A stretch of DNA of 64,000 bases, taken from VBDM01 sp035519135. Its GTDB lineage: Bacteria > Pseudomonadota > Gammaproteobacteria > Burkholderiales > SG8-39. Positions 35,924 to 44,259 of the stretch are shown here, in pieces; position 1 is the first letter of the stretch; each line of letters opens with the position of its first letter. The notes beneath the pieces are model-generated. The model worked only from the letters and a program-made list of their open reading frames with translations, did no database searches and was not told where the DNA came from. The stretch spans positions 192,045 through 256,044 of the forward strand of contig DATIWX010000004.1 of assembly GCA_035519135.1 (NCBI GenBank), given 5' to 3'. The position numbers and the translations under genes are program-made.

Positions 35924-36718
35924 ATGAACGCCGCCGTTCTACAACAATCATCGCCCGAGACCATTGTTCAGAAGATCGAGGTGAAGAATCTCAACTTCTA
36001 CTACGGCGGTTATCACGCACTGAAAAACATCAATCTTGGAATTCCCGAGAGGAAAGTGACCGCGTTCATCGGACCGTCGGGTTGCGGCAAGTCGACGCTG
36101 CTGCGCACCTTCAACCGGATGTACGCGCTCTATCCGAATCAGGAGGCGCGAGGCGAGATACTCCTCGACGGCAGTAACATCCTTTCACCGGGACAGGATC
36201 TGAACCGCTTGCGCGCAAAGGTGGGCATGGTATTCCAGAAGCCGACGCCCTTTCCGATGTCGATCTACGACAACATCGCTTTCGGCGTGCGCCTGTACGA
36301 GAGCCTTTCGTCACGCGAGATGGATGAGCGTATCGAGTGGGCGCTGCGCAAGGCGGCTCTCTGGGAAGAAGTGAAGGACAAGCTGAAGCAGAGCGGCACG
36401 AGCCTCTCCGGCGGCCAGCAGCAACGTCTGTGCATCGCGCGCGGCATCGCGGTCAAGCCAGAGGTTCTCCTCCTCGACGAACCGGCATCGGCGCTCGATC
36501 CGATCTCCACGGGCAGAATCGAGGAGCTCGTGCACGAGCTGAAGACCGACTACACCATCGTGATCGTGACGCACAACATGCAGCAGGCCGCGCGCGTTTC
36601 GGATTACACTGCCTACATGTATCTCGGGGAAATGGTGGAGTTCGGCGTCACCGATGAGGTGTTCATCAAGCCGAAGAAGAAGGAGACCGAGGATTACATC
36701 ACCGGTCGCTTCGGCTGA
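35924..36718 (+). CDS. pstB: Phosphate ABC transporter ATPase PstB
   Basis: 264-residue ABC ATPase. Walker A GPSGCGKSTLLRTFNRM, Q-loop MVFQKPTPFPMSIYDN, signature LSGGQQQRLCIARGIA, Walker B EVLLLDEPASALDP and switch His in VIVTHNMQQA are all intact. ATG 35924 starts 2 nt after the pstA stop; a TTG two codons earlier overlaps that stop and is less likely. Confidence 0.97.
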   Translation: MNAAVLQQSSPETIVQKIEVKNLNFYYGGYHALKNINLGIPERKVTAFIGPSGCGKSTLLRTFNRMYALYPNQEARGEILLDGSNILSPGQDLNRLRAKVGMVFQKPTPFPMSIYDNIAFGVRLYESLSSREMDERIEWALRKAALWEEVKDKLKQSGTSLSGGQQQRLCIARGIAVKPEVLLLDEPASALDPISTGRIEELVHELKTDYTIVIVTHNMQQAARVSDYTAYMYLGEMVEFGVTDEVFIKPKKKETEDYITGRFG

Positions 36719-36732
36719 TCGGAGGCCACGAT

Positions 36733-37437
36733 ATGAGCAGCGAGCATCTTTCCAAGCAGTTCGATGCCGACCTGGAGACTCTGCGGTCCGGAGTGCTGCA
36801 GATGGGCGGCCTGGTGGAGTCCCAGATTCGTGGTGCCATCGAGGCGTTTGGCAGCGGCAACTCGGCCTTGATCGATCAGATCATTGCAAGTGAAGCCCGT
36901 GTCAACGAATGCGAAGTGCAGATCGACGACGATTGCAGCCACATCATCGTCAAACGCCAGCCCGCGGCCAGCGACCTGCGCTTGATCATGGCGATCAGCA
37001 AGACGGTGACGGATCTCGAGCGCATCGGCGACGAAGCCGAGAAGATCGCACGCATGTCCAAGCAGATCCATGAGCGCGGGCGCGCGGACCTGCACCGGTT
37101 CGCCAACATCCGCCATGCCGCCGACATCGCGCTGTCGATGCTGCGCCAGGCACTCGATGCGTTCGCGCGCCTCGACACGGCCCAGGCTGCGAGCATCATC
37201 CGGCAGGACGTAGCCATAGACACGGAGTTCCGCTCGATCCTGCGCCAGCTGATCACTTTCATGATGGAAGATCCGCGTACGATCTCGACCGCCCTGGAGA
37301 TCGTCTGGATCGCAAAGGCGGTCGAGCGCATAGGCGATCACGCCAAGAACATCGCTGAGGACGTCATCTATATCGTCAAGGGCACCGACGTGCGCCACAC
37401 CGCAGTCGAGGTGGTCGAGCGCGAGGCGCTCGGCTGA
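36733..37437 (+). CDS. phoU: Phosphate signalling protein PhoU
   Basis: 234-residue all-helical protein made of two three-helix bundles. It links the Pst transporter to PhoR and represses the Pho regulon when phosphate is ample. Metal-cluster motifs ERIGDEAEKIARM and ERIGDHAKNIAEDVIYIVKG are present in the two halves. It lies 14 nt after pstB with GGAGG upstream and shares one base with the phoB frame. Confidence 0.97.
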   Translation: MSSEHLSKQFDADLETLRSGVLQMGGLVESQIRGAIEAFGSGNSALIDQIIASEARVNECEVQIDDDCSHIIVKRQPAASDLRLIMAISKTVTDLERIGDEAEKIARMSKQIHERGRADLHRFANIRHAADIALSMLRQALDAFARLDTAQAASIIRQDVAIDTEFRSILRQLITFMMEDPRTISTALEIVWIAKAVERIGDHAKNIAEDVIYIVKGTDVRHTAVEVVEREALG

Positions 37438-38168
37438 TGCGCTCGGCGCAGATCGGGAACATGAACGGAACGGCCGTGCGTGGCGCGATTCTGGTCGTCG
37501 AGGACGAGCCCGCGATACAGGAGCTGATCGCGGTCAACCTCGAACACGCGGGACATCAGGTCCTGCGTGCGGCAAACGTTCCGGAAGCCGAGGCCCTCGT
37601 CCGGGAGGTCCTGCCGGATCTCGTGCTGCTCGACTGGATGCTGCCCGGCCCACCCGGGGTGAATTTCGCGCGCCAGTTGCGCACCGACCAACGCACCAAG
37701 GATATCCCCATCATCATGCTCACGGCGCGGGCGCAGGAGCAGGATACGGTTGCCGGGCTGGAGAGCGGTGCCGATGACTATGTGACCAAGCCTTTCTCGC
37801 CGCGAGAGCTCCTCGCCCGGATCAAGGCCGTGATGCGCCGCCGCGCGCCGCAGCTCACCGACGACGCGGTCGAGATCGCGGATCTCAGGCTCGATCCGGT
37901 CGCGCATCGCGTGAGCGCGTCGGGGGCACAGGTCACATTGGGACCGACCGAATTCAGGATGCTGCATTTTTTCATGACCCATCCCGAGCGCGTCTACAGC
38001 CGCGCTCAGCTTCTCGACGAAGTCTGGGGCGATCACGTCTTTGTCGAGGAACGCACCGTCGACGTCCACATCCGCCGCTTGAGGCAGGCGCTCGAGCCGA
38101 GCAAGCACGATTTCCTCGTGGAAACCGTGCGCGGCACCGGGTATCGCTTCAGGCGCAGCCTGCCCTAG
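37437..38168 (+). CDS. phoB: Phosphate regulon response regulator PhoB
   Basis: 243-residue OmpR-type regulator. Receiver domain about 15-130: ILVVEDEPAIQELI (acidic pocket), phospho-acceptor Asp in VLLDWMLPG, Thr in IIMLTARAQE and Lys in DYVTKPFSPRE. C-terminal winged helix about 140-240: LGPTEFRMLHFFMTHPERVYSRAQLLDEVWG and VDVHIRRLRQAL. ATG 37437 overlaps the phoU stop; ATG 37461 (MNGTAVRGAILVVEDE) is an alternative that better matches the usual family N-terminus. phoR is not next to it but about 6 kb downstream. Confidence 0.96.
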   Translation: MRSAQIGNMNGTAVRGAILVVEDEPAIQELIAVNLEHAGHQVLRAANVPEAEALVREVLPDLVLLDWMLPGPPGVNFARQLRTDQRTKDIPIIMLTARAQEQDTVAGLESGADDYVTKPFSPRELLARIKAVMRRRAPQLTDDAVEIADLRLDPVAHRVSASGAQVTLGPTEFRMLHFFMTHPERVYSRAQLLDEVWGDHVFVEERTVDVHIRRLRQALEPSKHDFLVETVRGTGYRFRRSLP

Positions 38169-38169
38169 G

Positions 38170-39672
38170 CTAGCTCGCCAGCGCGGCGCGCTCTTCCTTC
38201 GCCAGCGAGCGCAGCTCGAGCTTGACGCCGACCGAGCGCCATTGCTCGGTTTCCTCCTCCAGGGCGGCTTCCGTCATGGCGTGCTCTTCCAGCCAGACTC
38301 GCGGAAGGGACAGCTGAAAGCCGTTCTTCGATGGTTTGCATGCCAGGGCGGGCAATTTGATGTCGCGGCGGCTGAGGTGAAAAAGCACCGCGAGCCGAAG
38401 CGCGAGAATCAGAGCCCACTCGGCGCTGCTCTCGGGGAGGTCTTCGATCTTGGCGAGCTTTCCCCGGTGTGCGAGGACGAGCCGCGACAGACGCGATTGC
38501 TCTCTCTGGGAGAAACCCGGCATGTCGGCCTGACCGAGGACGTAGGCCGAGTGCTTGTGATACCCGGTATGCGCGATCGAGATGCCGATTTCATGGAGGC
38601 TTGCCGCCCAGCGCAGCATCGTCGTGTCCGCCTCCGAGGGCTCGCCGCTCAGATTTTCATAGATGCCCTGCGCGAGGCGCGCCACGCGCTCCGCTTGTGC
38701 CGCGTCCACTTGGTAGCGCCTCATGAACTGGCGCACGGTCGCCTCGCGCATGTCGCGGTGGCGCACGCGCCCGAGCAGATCGTAGAGCACGCCTTGGCGC
38801 AGGGCCCCGTCGGAAACCTCGACCTGCTCGATTCCGAATTCGGCAAGGGCGGCGGAGATGATGGCGATGCCGCCGGGAATGATGGCCGCACGGTCGGCGC
38901 GCAGGCCCGGCAACTCGAGCTTGTCGATCGTGCCTGCCTTGATCAGCAGGGCGCGGAGCTTCTCGAGCCCGGAAGCCGAGACCCCCTGCTCGCACAGCTC
39001 GCACTCTCTCAGGATGGAGGCGAGCGACTTGGCCGTGCCCGAGGAAGCCACGGCGTGCTTCCACCCCACGCGGCGGTACGCATCCACGATGTGCTGCAGC
39101 TCGTTCGCCGCGGCCAGCTCCGCCCGCTTGAAGCAGGACTTTTCCAGACGGCCCTCGGGGAAGAACCTCAGCGTGTAGCTCACGCAGCCCATGGAGATGC
39201 TCTCCATCAGCTCGGGCTCCAGGCCCGTCCCTATGATGAGCTCGGTGGAGCCCCCGCCGATGTCGATAACCAGGCGCCGCTCCGACGAAGCGGCGAGGCT
39301 GTGAGCGACGCCGAGGTAGATCAGACGCGCCTCCTCGCGACCGAATATCACCTCTATGGGGAAGCCTAGCGTTGCCTCGGCTTCTGCCAGAAAGGACTCC
39401 GCGTTCTTCGCCACCCGCAGCGCGCTTGTCCCAACCGCGCGCACCGCGGAGCGCGGGAACCCGCGCAACCGCTCGGCGAAGCGGGCGAGGGCTTCGAGGG
39501 CCCGGCCCTTGGTCGCCTGATCGAAGCGCCGGTCGCGCGTGAGGCCCGCACCCAGGCGCACGGGATCGCGCAGGCTGTCGAGCAGGTAGACCTGATCGTC
39601 GACGACCCTGCCGATCTGCAGGTGGAAGCTGTTCGATCCCAGGTCGACCGCGGCCAGTGTTTCTTGTTTCAC
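38170..39672 (-). CDS. ppx: Exopolyphosphatase Ppx/GppA family
   Basis: 500-residue phosphatase releasing phosphate from polyphosphate ends (or pppGpp). ASKHA motifs AAVDLGSNSFHLQIG, LVIDIGGGSTELIIG and GTAKSLASI are present, followed by a C-terminal HD-like helical domain with ASLHEIGISIAHTGYHKHSAYVL. GTG 39672 is chosen (KQETLAAVDLGSNS right after); the longer frame runs into the ppk promoter. Divergent from ppk; stop is 1 nt from the phoB stop region (convergent). Confidence 0.93.
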   Translation of the reverse strand: MKQETLAAVDLGSNSFHLQIGRVVDDQVYLLDSLRDPVRLGAGLTRDRRFDQATKGRALEALARFAERLRGFPRSAVRAVGTSALRVAKNAESFLAEAEATLGFPIEVIFGREEARLIYLGVAHSLAASSERRLVIDIGGGSTELIIGTGLEPELMESISMGCVSYTLRFFPEGRLEKSCFKRAELAAANELQHIVDAYRRVGWKHAVASSGTAKSLASILRECELCEQGVSASGLEKLRALLIKAGTIDKLELPGLRADRAAIIPGGIAIISAALAEFGIEQVEVSDGALRQGVLYDLLGRVRHRDMREATVRQFMRRYQVDAAQAERVARLAQGIYENLSGEPSEADTTMLRWAASLHEIGISIAHTGYHKHSAYVLGQADMPGFSQREQSRLSRLVLAHRGKLAKIEDLPESSAEWALILALRLAVLFHLSRRDIKLPALACKPSKNGFQLSLPRVWLEEHAMTEAALEEETEQWRSVGVKLELRSLAKEERAALAS

Positions 39673-39759
39673 AATTGCAGCGCCGATCCTTTCCAAGGGC
39701 GAAACGAAGCTATCATAATGCCGTTGCCCGATTGTGAATGAAGGCGGCGTCCCGCCTGC

Positions 39760-39793
39760 CTGTAACAATTCTGCAACAAGCCGTTTCTAGAGT
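39760..39793 (+). promoter_or_regulatory. PhoB box and promoter of ppk
   Basis: CTGTAAC-AATT-CTGCAAC (39760-39777) differs from the PhoB consensus at one position. A 10-nt gap precedes TAGAGT (39788-39793). Predicted transcription start near 39800. It lies inside the longest open frame of ppk, so it argues for a later ppk start. Confidence 0.75.
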
Positions 39794-39803
39794 CGACTTT
39801 TTC

Positions 39804-41891
39804 GTGCTTCAGAGAACTCTTATCCCGGTCAGCAGGATCAAGCCGCAGTTCCTCGCCCGCGAGCTCGGCGTGCTGGCGTTCAACGAGCGCGTGCTCGCGC
39901 AGGCCGAGGACCGGCGGGTTCCCGTGCTGGAAAGGCTGCGCTTCCTGTGCATCCTGTCGAGCAATCTGGACGAGTTCTTCGAGATCCGGGTCGCGGAACT
40001 GAAGGAGCGCATCAGGCTCGGCAACGAGATCGAGATTCCCGGAGAAACGCTCCCCGCCGACGTATTTCCGCTGATCAGCGCGCGCGCGCACGCCATCGTG
40101 GCGGGTCAATACCGGCTGCTCAACAAGGAGATCTTGCCGCAGCTCGCCGAAGAGGGCGTGCGCTTTCTTGCCGAGCACGACTGGGCGAAGGAGCAGCGCG
40201 CATGGCTGCACAGCTATTTCATGAGGGAAATGATCCCGCTGCTGACGCCCATCGGTCTCGATCCCTCGCATCCGTTCCCCCGCGTGCTCAACAAGAGCCT
40301 GAATCTCGCGGTTCAGCTCGAGGGCCGCGATGCTTTCGGACGCAACTCCGGCACTGCGATCGTCCAGGCGCCTCGCGCGCTGCCCAGGGTGATCCAGCTG
40401 CCGAAGGGCATCGCCGGAAAGGGGCACGCCTTCGTGCTGCTGACTTCCATCCTCCAGGCCTTCGTTCAGGCCCTGTTCCAGGGCATGACGGTGCGCGGAT
40501 CGTACCCCTTCCGGGTCACGCGCAACAGCGACTTGTTCCTGGACGAGGAGGAGATCAAGAACCTGCGCACCGCCCTCGCCGGCGAGCTTTCGCAGCGCCA
40601 TTTCGGGGACTCCGTGCGGCTCGAGGTCGCCGAGAACATGCCGACGGAACTCGAGCAGTTTCTGCTCGAGCAGTTCCAGCTCGCCAACGACGACCTGTAC
40701 CGCGTGGACGGCCCGGTCAACCTGGTGCGCCTGATGCAGATTCCCGACATGGTGGACGCGCCGAAGCTGAAGTTTCCGGCCTTCGTGCCCGGACTTCCCC
40801 GCCAGCTGGAGAAGGCTTCCGACCTGTTTCGGGCCATCCGCAAGGGAGACGTCCTTCTGCACCATCCTTTTCAATCCTTCGGTCCGGTGATCGACTTCCT
40901 CGAGCAGGCGGTCGAGGATCCCAGCGTCGTCGCCATCAAGCAGACCGTCTACCGCACCGGGACCGACTCGGTGCTGATGAAGTACCTGATCGATGCCGCC
41001 CAGCGAGGCAAGGAAGTCACCGTGGTCGTGGAGCTGCTCGCGCGCTTCGACGAGGAGGCGAATCTCAACTGGGCGGCGAAACTCGAGGAGGTCGGCGCCC
41101 ACGTCGTCTACGGAGTGGTCGGATACAAGACGCACGCCAAGATGTCGCTGGTGGTGCGCCGCGAAGAAGGCAGGCTGCGGCGCTACGTCCATCTTTCTAC
41201 GGGAAACTACCACCCGCGCACCGCGAAGCTCTACACGGACTTCGGACTGCTGACCGCGGACGAGAAGATCTGCCAGGACGTCAACGAGGTCTTCAAGCAG
41301 CTCACCGGCCTGGGGCGCGCGCGGCGCCTCCACCACCTTTGGCTCTCGCCCTTCTCGCTTCACGACCGGATTATTTCCGCCATCAAGCGCGAAGCCAACC
41401 ATGCGCGGGCCGGCGAGCGCGCGCACATCATCGCGAAGATGAACTCCCTGATCGAGCCCAAGGTGATCGAAACGCTCTACCGGGCATCGCAAGCCGGAGT
41501 GAAGATCGACCTGATCGTGCGCGGCGTGTGCGCTCTTCGGCCCGGCATCCCGGGCCTGTCCGAGAACATCCACGTGCGCTCGGTCATCGGGCGGTTTCTC
41601 GAGCACTCGCGCATCTTCTATTTCCTGAACCGCGGGGAGGAAAACCTCTACCTGTCCAGCGCGGACTGGATGGGGCGAAACTTCTTCGGGCGCATCGAGC
41701 TGTGCTTTCCCGTCCTCGACCGGCGGGTCAAGGAGCGCGTGATCCAGGAGGGCCTCAAGCCCTACCTTTCCGACAACAGCCAGGTGTGGGAGATGGATTC
41801 TGAAGGCAACTACCGGAGAAAGAAGTCGCGCGGCCGGATCCCGCGATCGGCCCAGGACTATCTCCTCGGGGTGCTCGCCGCGGACAAGTAG
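39804..41891 (+). CDS. ppk: Polyphosphate kinase 1
   Basis: About 695-residue enzyme polymerising the gamma-phosphate of ATP into polyphosphate. Family blocks: FLARELGVLAFNERVLAQAED, RFLCILSSNLDEFFEIRVAEL, HHPFQSFGPVIDFLEQAVEDP, KQTVYRTGTDSVLMKYLIDAA, the autophosphorylated-His region YKTHAKMSLVVRRE and VHLSTGNYHPRTAKLYTDFGL, and a second HKD-like HSRIFYFLNRGEE. GTG 39804 is preferred because the PhoB promoter would start transcription near 39800 and E. coli Ppk begins at a comparable point. ATG 39738 (717 residues) remains possible if another promoter is used. No Shine-Dalgarno precedes GTG 39804. Confidence 0.95.
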   Translation: MLQRTLIPVSRIKPQFLARELGVLAFNERVLAQAEDRRVPVLERLRFLCILSSNLDEFFEIRVAELKERIRLGNEIEIPGETLPADVFPLISARAHAIVAGQYRLLNKEILPQLAEEGVRFLAEHDWAKEQRAWLHSYFMREMIPLLTPIGLDPSHPFPRVLNKSLNLAVQLEGRDAFGRNSGTAIVQAPRALPRVIQLPKGIAGKGHAFVLLTSILQAFVQALFQGMTVRGSYPFRVTRNSDLFLDEEEIKNLRTALAGELSQRHFGDSVRLEVAENMPTELEQFLLEQFQLANDDLYRVDGPVNLVRLMQIPDMVDAPKLKFPAFVPGLPRQLEKASDLFRAIRKGDVLLHHPFQSFGPVIDFLEQAVEDPSVVAIKQTVYRTGTDSVLMKYLIDAAQRGKEVTVVVELLARFDEEANLNWAAKLEEVGAHVVYGVVGYKTHAKMSLVVRREEGRLRRYVHLSTGNYHPRTAKLYTDFGLLTADEKICQDVNEVFKQLTGLGRARRLHHLWLSPFSLHDRIISAIKREANHARAGERAHIIAKMNSLIEPKVIETLYRASQAGVKIDLIVRGVCALRPGIPGLSENIHVRSVIGRFLEHSRIFYFLNRGEENLYLSSADWMGRNFFGRIELCFPVLDRRVKERVIQEGLKPYLSDNSQVWEMDSEGNYRRKKSRGRIPRSAQDYLLGVLAADK

Positions 41892-41989
41892 CCGGCGCCT
41901 CCGCGCCACGCTCTCGGCGCGGGCGAAATTTCCCTGACGCCGGAAGTTCTGTTGCTACAATCACGGGCATTTCTCCGGGAGGACGCTTC

Positions 41990-42367
41990 GTGCAGGAAAG
42001 TCCCTTCAAGGGCAAGACCGGGCTGCAGCGCCTGTGGAACGCCCTCGGCTATTCGCTGCAAGGCATGGCTTCGGCGTTCCGGCACGAAGACGCATTCCGG
42101 CAGGAGTGCCTGCTCGCGGCGGTGCTGATCCCCACGGCCTTTTTCCTCCAGGTCGCCGCGACCGCAAAGGCGCTGATGATCGCGAGCGTGCTGCTGGTCC
42201 TCATCGTCGAGCTGCTCAATTCGGCGGTCGAGGCCACCGTCGACAGGATTTCGCTCGAGAATCACCTTCTCGCCAAACGCGCAAAGGATATCGGCAGCGC
42301 GGCCGTGTTCCTTAGCCTGATCAACGTGGGCGTCGTCTGGGCATTGATCCTGCTCCGGGCACCGTAA
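41990..42367 (+). CDS. dgkA: Diacylglycerol kinase DgkA
   Basis: 125-residue inner-membrane kinase phosphorylating diacylglycerol to phosphatidic acid. Three hydrophobic helices and the catalytic segment VELLNSAVEATVDRISLENHLLAKRAKDIGSAAV identify the prokaryotic DgkA family. GTG 41990 has GGGAGGA upstream. Inside the Pho island, beside a glycosyltransferase and a PAP2 phosphatase, it would recycle diacylglycerol released from phospholipids. Confidence 0.95.
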   Translation: MQESPFKGKTGLQRLWNALGYSLQGMASAFRHEDAFRQECLLAAVLIPTAFFLQVAATAKALMIASVLLVLIVELLNSAVEATVDRISLENHLLAKRAKDIGSAAVFLSLINVGVVWALILLRAP

Positions 42368-42372
42368 GAAAA

Positions 42373-42405
42373 GCTTAAGAAAACCTTCATTCCGTGTTCA
42401 TGTCG
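42373..42405 (+). promoter_or_regulatory. Possible degenerate PhoB repeats before the GT4 gene
   Basis: Three consecutive 11-nt units, GCTTAAGAAAA, CCTTCATTCCG and TGTTCATGTCG, share T at position 4 and A at position 6, with TTCAT in the last two. This follows the 11-nt periodicity of PhoB sites, and CCTTCAT also occurs in the plcP site. No good -10 follows, so confidence is low. Confidence 0.35.
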
Positions 42406-42425
42406 GGCGCGCACTGTGCGCGCGC

Positions 42426-43643
42426 ATGGATACGCTGATCCCCAACCCGGGTGCTCGGAACGCACTTCGCGTCGCCGTCGTCACCGAAACCTATCCGCCG
42501 GAGATCAACGGCGTCGCTCGCACGGTTGGTCTCATGGTCGAGGCCCTGTGCGAGCGCGGGCACGAGGTCCAGCTCGTGCGGCCGCGCCAGCGCGAGGAGC
42601 CCGACCCGCCCCGGGGCGTGGGGCCGCATCAGCGGCTCGTCCCCGGCCTGCCGATTCCCTTTTACCGCCATCTGCAGATGGGATTCGCTCCGCCGGGTCT
42701 GCTCCGAGGAGAGTGGTCGAAGCGGCGTCCGGACCTCGTGCACGTGGTCACCGAAGGACCCCTTGGCTGGACGGCGGTGAGCACGGCGAGGGCCTTGGGC
42801 ATACCGACCTGCTCGGACTTCCACACGAATTTCCACAGCTACAGCCGGCACTACGGCCTGGGAGTCTTCTCCGGCATCGTTTCCCGCTATCTGCGAGCGC
42901 TGCACAACCGTACCGACTGCACGCTGGTGCCGACCGCCGAGATGCAGTCCAACCTCGAGGCTCTGGCGTTCGAGCGCGTCAAGGTCGTGGGTCGGGGAGT
43001 CGATACTTGGCTCTTCAGCCCCGCCCGCCGCAGCGAGCGCCTGCGCGCGACCTGGGGTTGTCGCGGAAGCGAGACGGTCGTGCTGTACGTGGGGCGCATC
43101 GCACCCGAGAAGAACCTCGCGCTGTTCGTCCAGGCGGCGCTGGCGATGCGCGCGGTGGATGCGAGCCTGCGCGTGGTTCTCGTCGGAGACGGGCCGCAGG
43201 CCGCCGAGTTGCGCGCGCGGCACCCCGACTTCGTGTTCGCGGGAATGCGTACCGGCGGAGACCTGGCAGAGCACTACGCATCGGCGGACGTATTCCTGTT
43301 CCCCAGCACCACCGAGACTTTCGGGAACGTGACTCTTGAGGCGATGGCGAGCGGCCTGGCGGTGGTCGCCTGCGACTACGCTGCGGCGCGCCAGTACCTC
43401 CGCCATGATGCGAGCGCGCTGCTCGCACCACTGGACGACGGCGCCGCGTTCGTCCGGATGGCAGGGTTGCTCGCGGCCAGTCCGGAGCTCGTTTCGCGTC
43501 TGCGCTCAGAAGCCAGACGCGCCGCGGAAACGGCGTCGTGGAGCCGGGCCTTCGACGATCTGGAGCGCGTGTTGCGCAACATCGTCGGTACCGGCCGGGC
43601 GGGTGTTGCCGTCGGGGGGGATTCCGTCCATGTCGAGACTTGA
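42426..43643 (+). CDS. GT4-family glycosyltransferase
   Basis: 405-residue GT-B fold enzyme resembling PimB/MgtA-type mannosyl/glucosyltransferases. The acceptor half starts RVAVVTETYPPEINGVARTVG and contains HVVTEGPLGWTA and SDFHTNFHSYSRHYG. The donor half has VLYVGRIAPEKNL and the retaining EX7E motif TETFGNVTLEAMASGLAVVACDY. No membrane helix, so it is peripheral or cytosolic. With PlcP, DgkA and PAP2 encoded close by, the likely acceptor is diacylglycerol or another lipid, giving a phosphorus-free glycolipid under phosphate starvation; this is inference. It overlaps the PAP2 gene by 14 nt. Confidence 0.88.
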   Translation: MDTLIPNPGARNALRVAVVTETYPPEINGVARTVGLMVEALCERGHEVQLVRPRQREEPDPPRGVGPHQRLVPGLPIPFYRHLQMGFAPPGLLRGEWSKRRPDLVHVVTEGPLGWTAVSTARALGIPTCSDFHTNFHSYSRHYGLGVFSGIVSRYLRALHNRTDCTLVPTAEMQSNLEALAFERVKVVGRGVDTWLFSPARRSERLRATWGCRGSETVVLYVGRIAPEKNLALFVQAALAMRAVDASLRVVLVGDGPQAAELRARHPDFVFAGMRTGGDLAEHYASADVFLFPSTTETFGNVTLEAMASGLAVVACDYAAARQYLRHDASALLAPLDDGAAFVRMAGLLAASPELVSRLRSEARRAAETASWSRAFDDLERVLRNIVGTGRAGVAVGGDSVHVET

Positions 43644-44160
43644 AGCAGGGCTCGAGCGCCTTCGCCTATGGGATTCGGCACTGTGCGTCCGCTTCAACGG
43701 CGCCGTGAGGATCGCGCTCGTGCGTCGGGTATTCCGCATCGTCAGCCGCCTCGGGGACGGGGTGTTCTGGTACGCACTCATGCTCGCGCTGCTTGCGACC
43801 GGCGGAGCCGACGCGTTCGGGCCAGTCGGCCGCATGGCGGGGACCGGTTTCGTGTGCACCTTGATCTACAAGTGGTTGAAATCGACAACCTCGCGCCCTC
43901 GCCCCTATGCCGTCGAGAGCGCGGTACGCGCCGGTGCGGACCCGCTCGACCCGTTCAGCTTTCCCTCGGGACATACGCTGCATGCAGTGGCGTTCTCCAT
44001 GGTCGCGATCGCCTTCTATCCCGTGCTAGCGTGGCTGCTCGTTCCTTTCACCCTTCTCGTAGCGGCCTCCAGGGTGGTGCTCGGGCTGCACTATCCGAGC
44101 GACGTGCTTGCCGGCGCTGCCCTGGGTGCGCTCATCGCCCGGGGGGCGCTCGCGCTGTGA
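43630..44160 (+). CDS. PAP2-family membrane phosphatase
   Basis: 176-residue polytopic phosphatase. All three family motifs are seen: KSTTSRPRP (Kx6RP), FPSGHTLHAV (PSGH) and SRVVLGLHYPSD (SRx5HxxxD). Candidate substrates are phosphatidic acid, phosphatidylglycerol phosphate or undecaprenyl pyrophosphate. ATG 43630 lies inside the glycosyltransferase 3' end, indicating coupling. In this setting phosphatidate phosphatase activity feeding diacylglycerol to the glycosyltransferase is plausible. Confidence 0.9.
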   Translation: MSRLEAGLERLRLWDSALCVRFNGAVRIALVRRVFRIVSRLGDGVFWYALMLALLATGGADAFGPVGRMAGTGFVCTLIYKWLKSTTSRPRPYAVESAVRAGADPLDPFSFPSGHTLHAVAFSMVAIAFYPVLAWLLVPFTLLVAASRVVLGLHYPSDVLAGAALGALIARGALAL

Positions 44161-44259
44161 TCTCGCCTTCGAAAACCCGCGCTTGCTAGGTCCCGCGCGG
44201 CGCGCAAGGCGCCCCGGCGTTCGTGCGATAATCGCTCCGGTCACGCGAGGCGATTTGGG

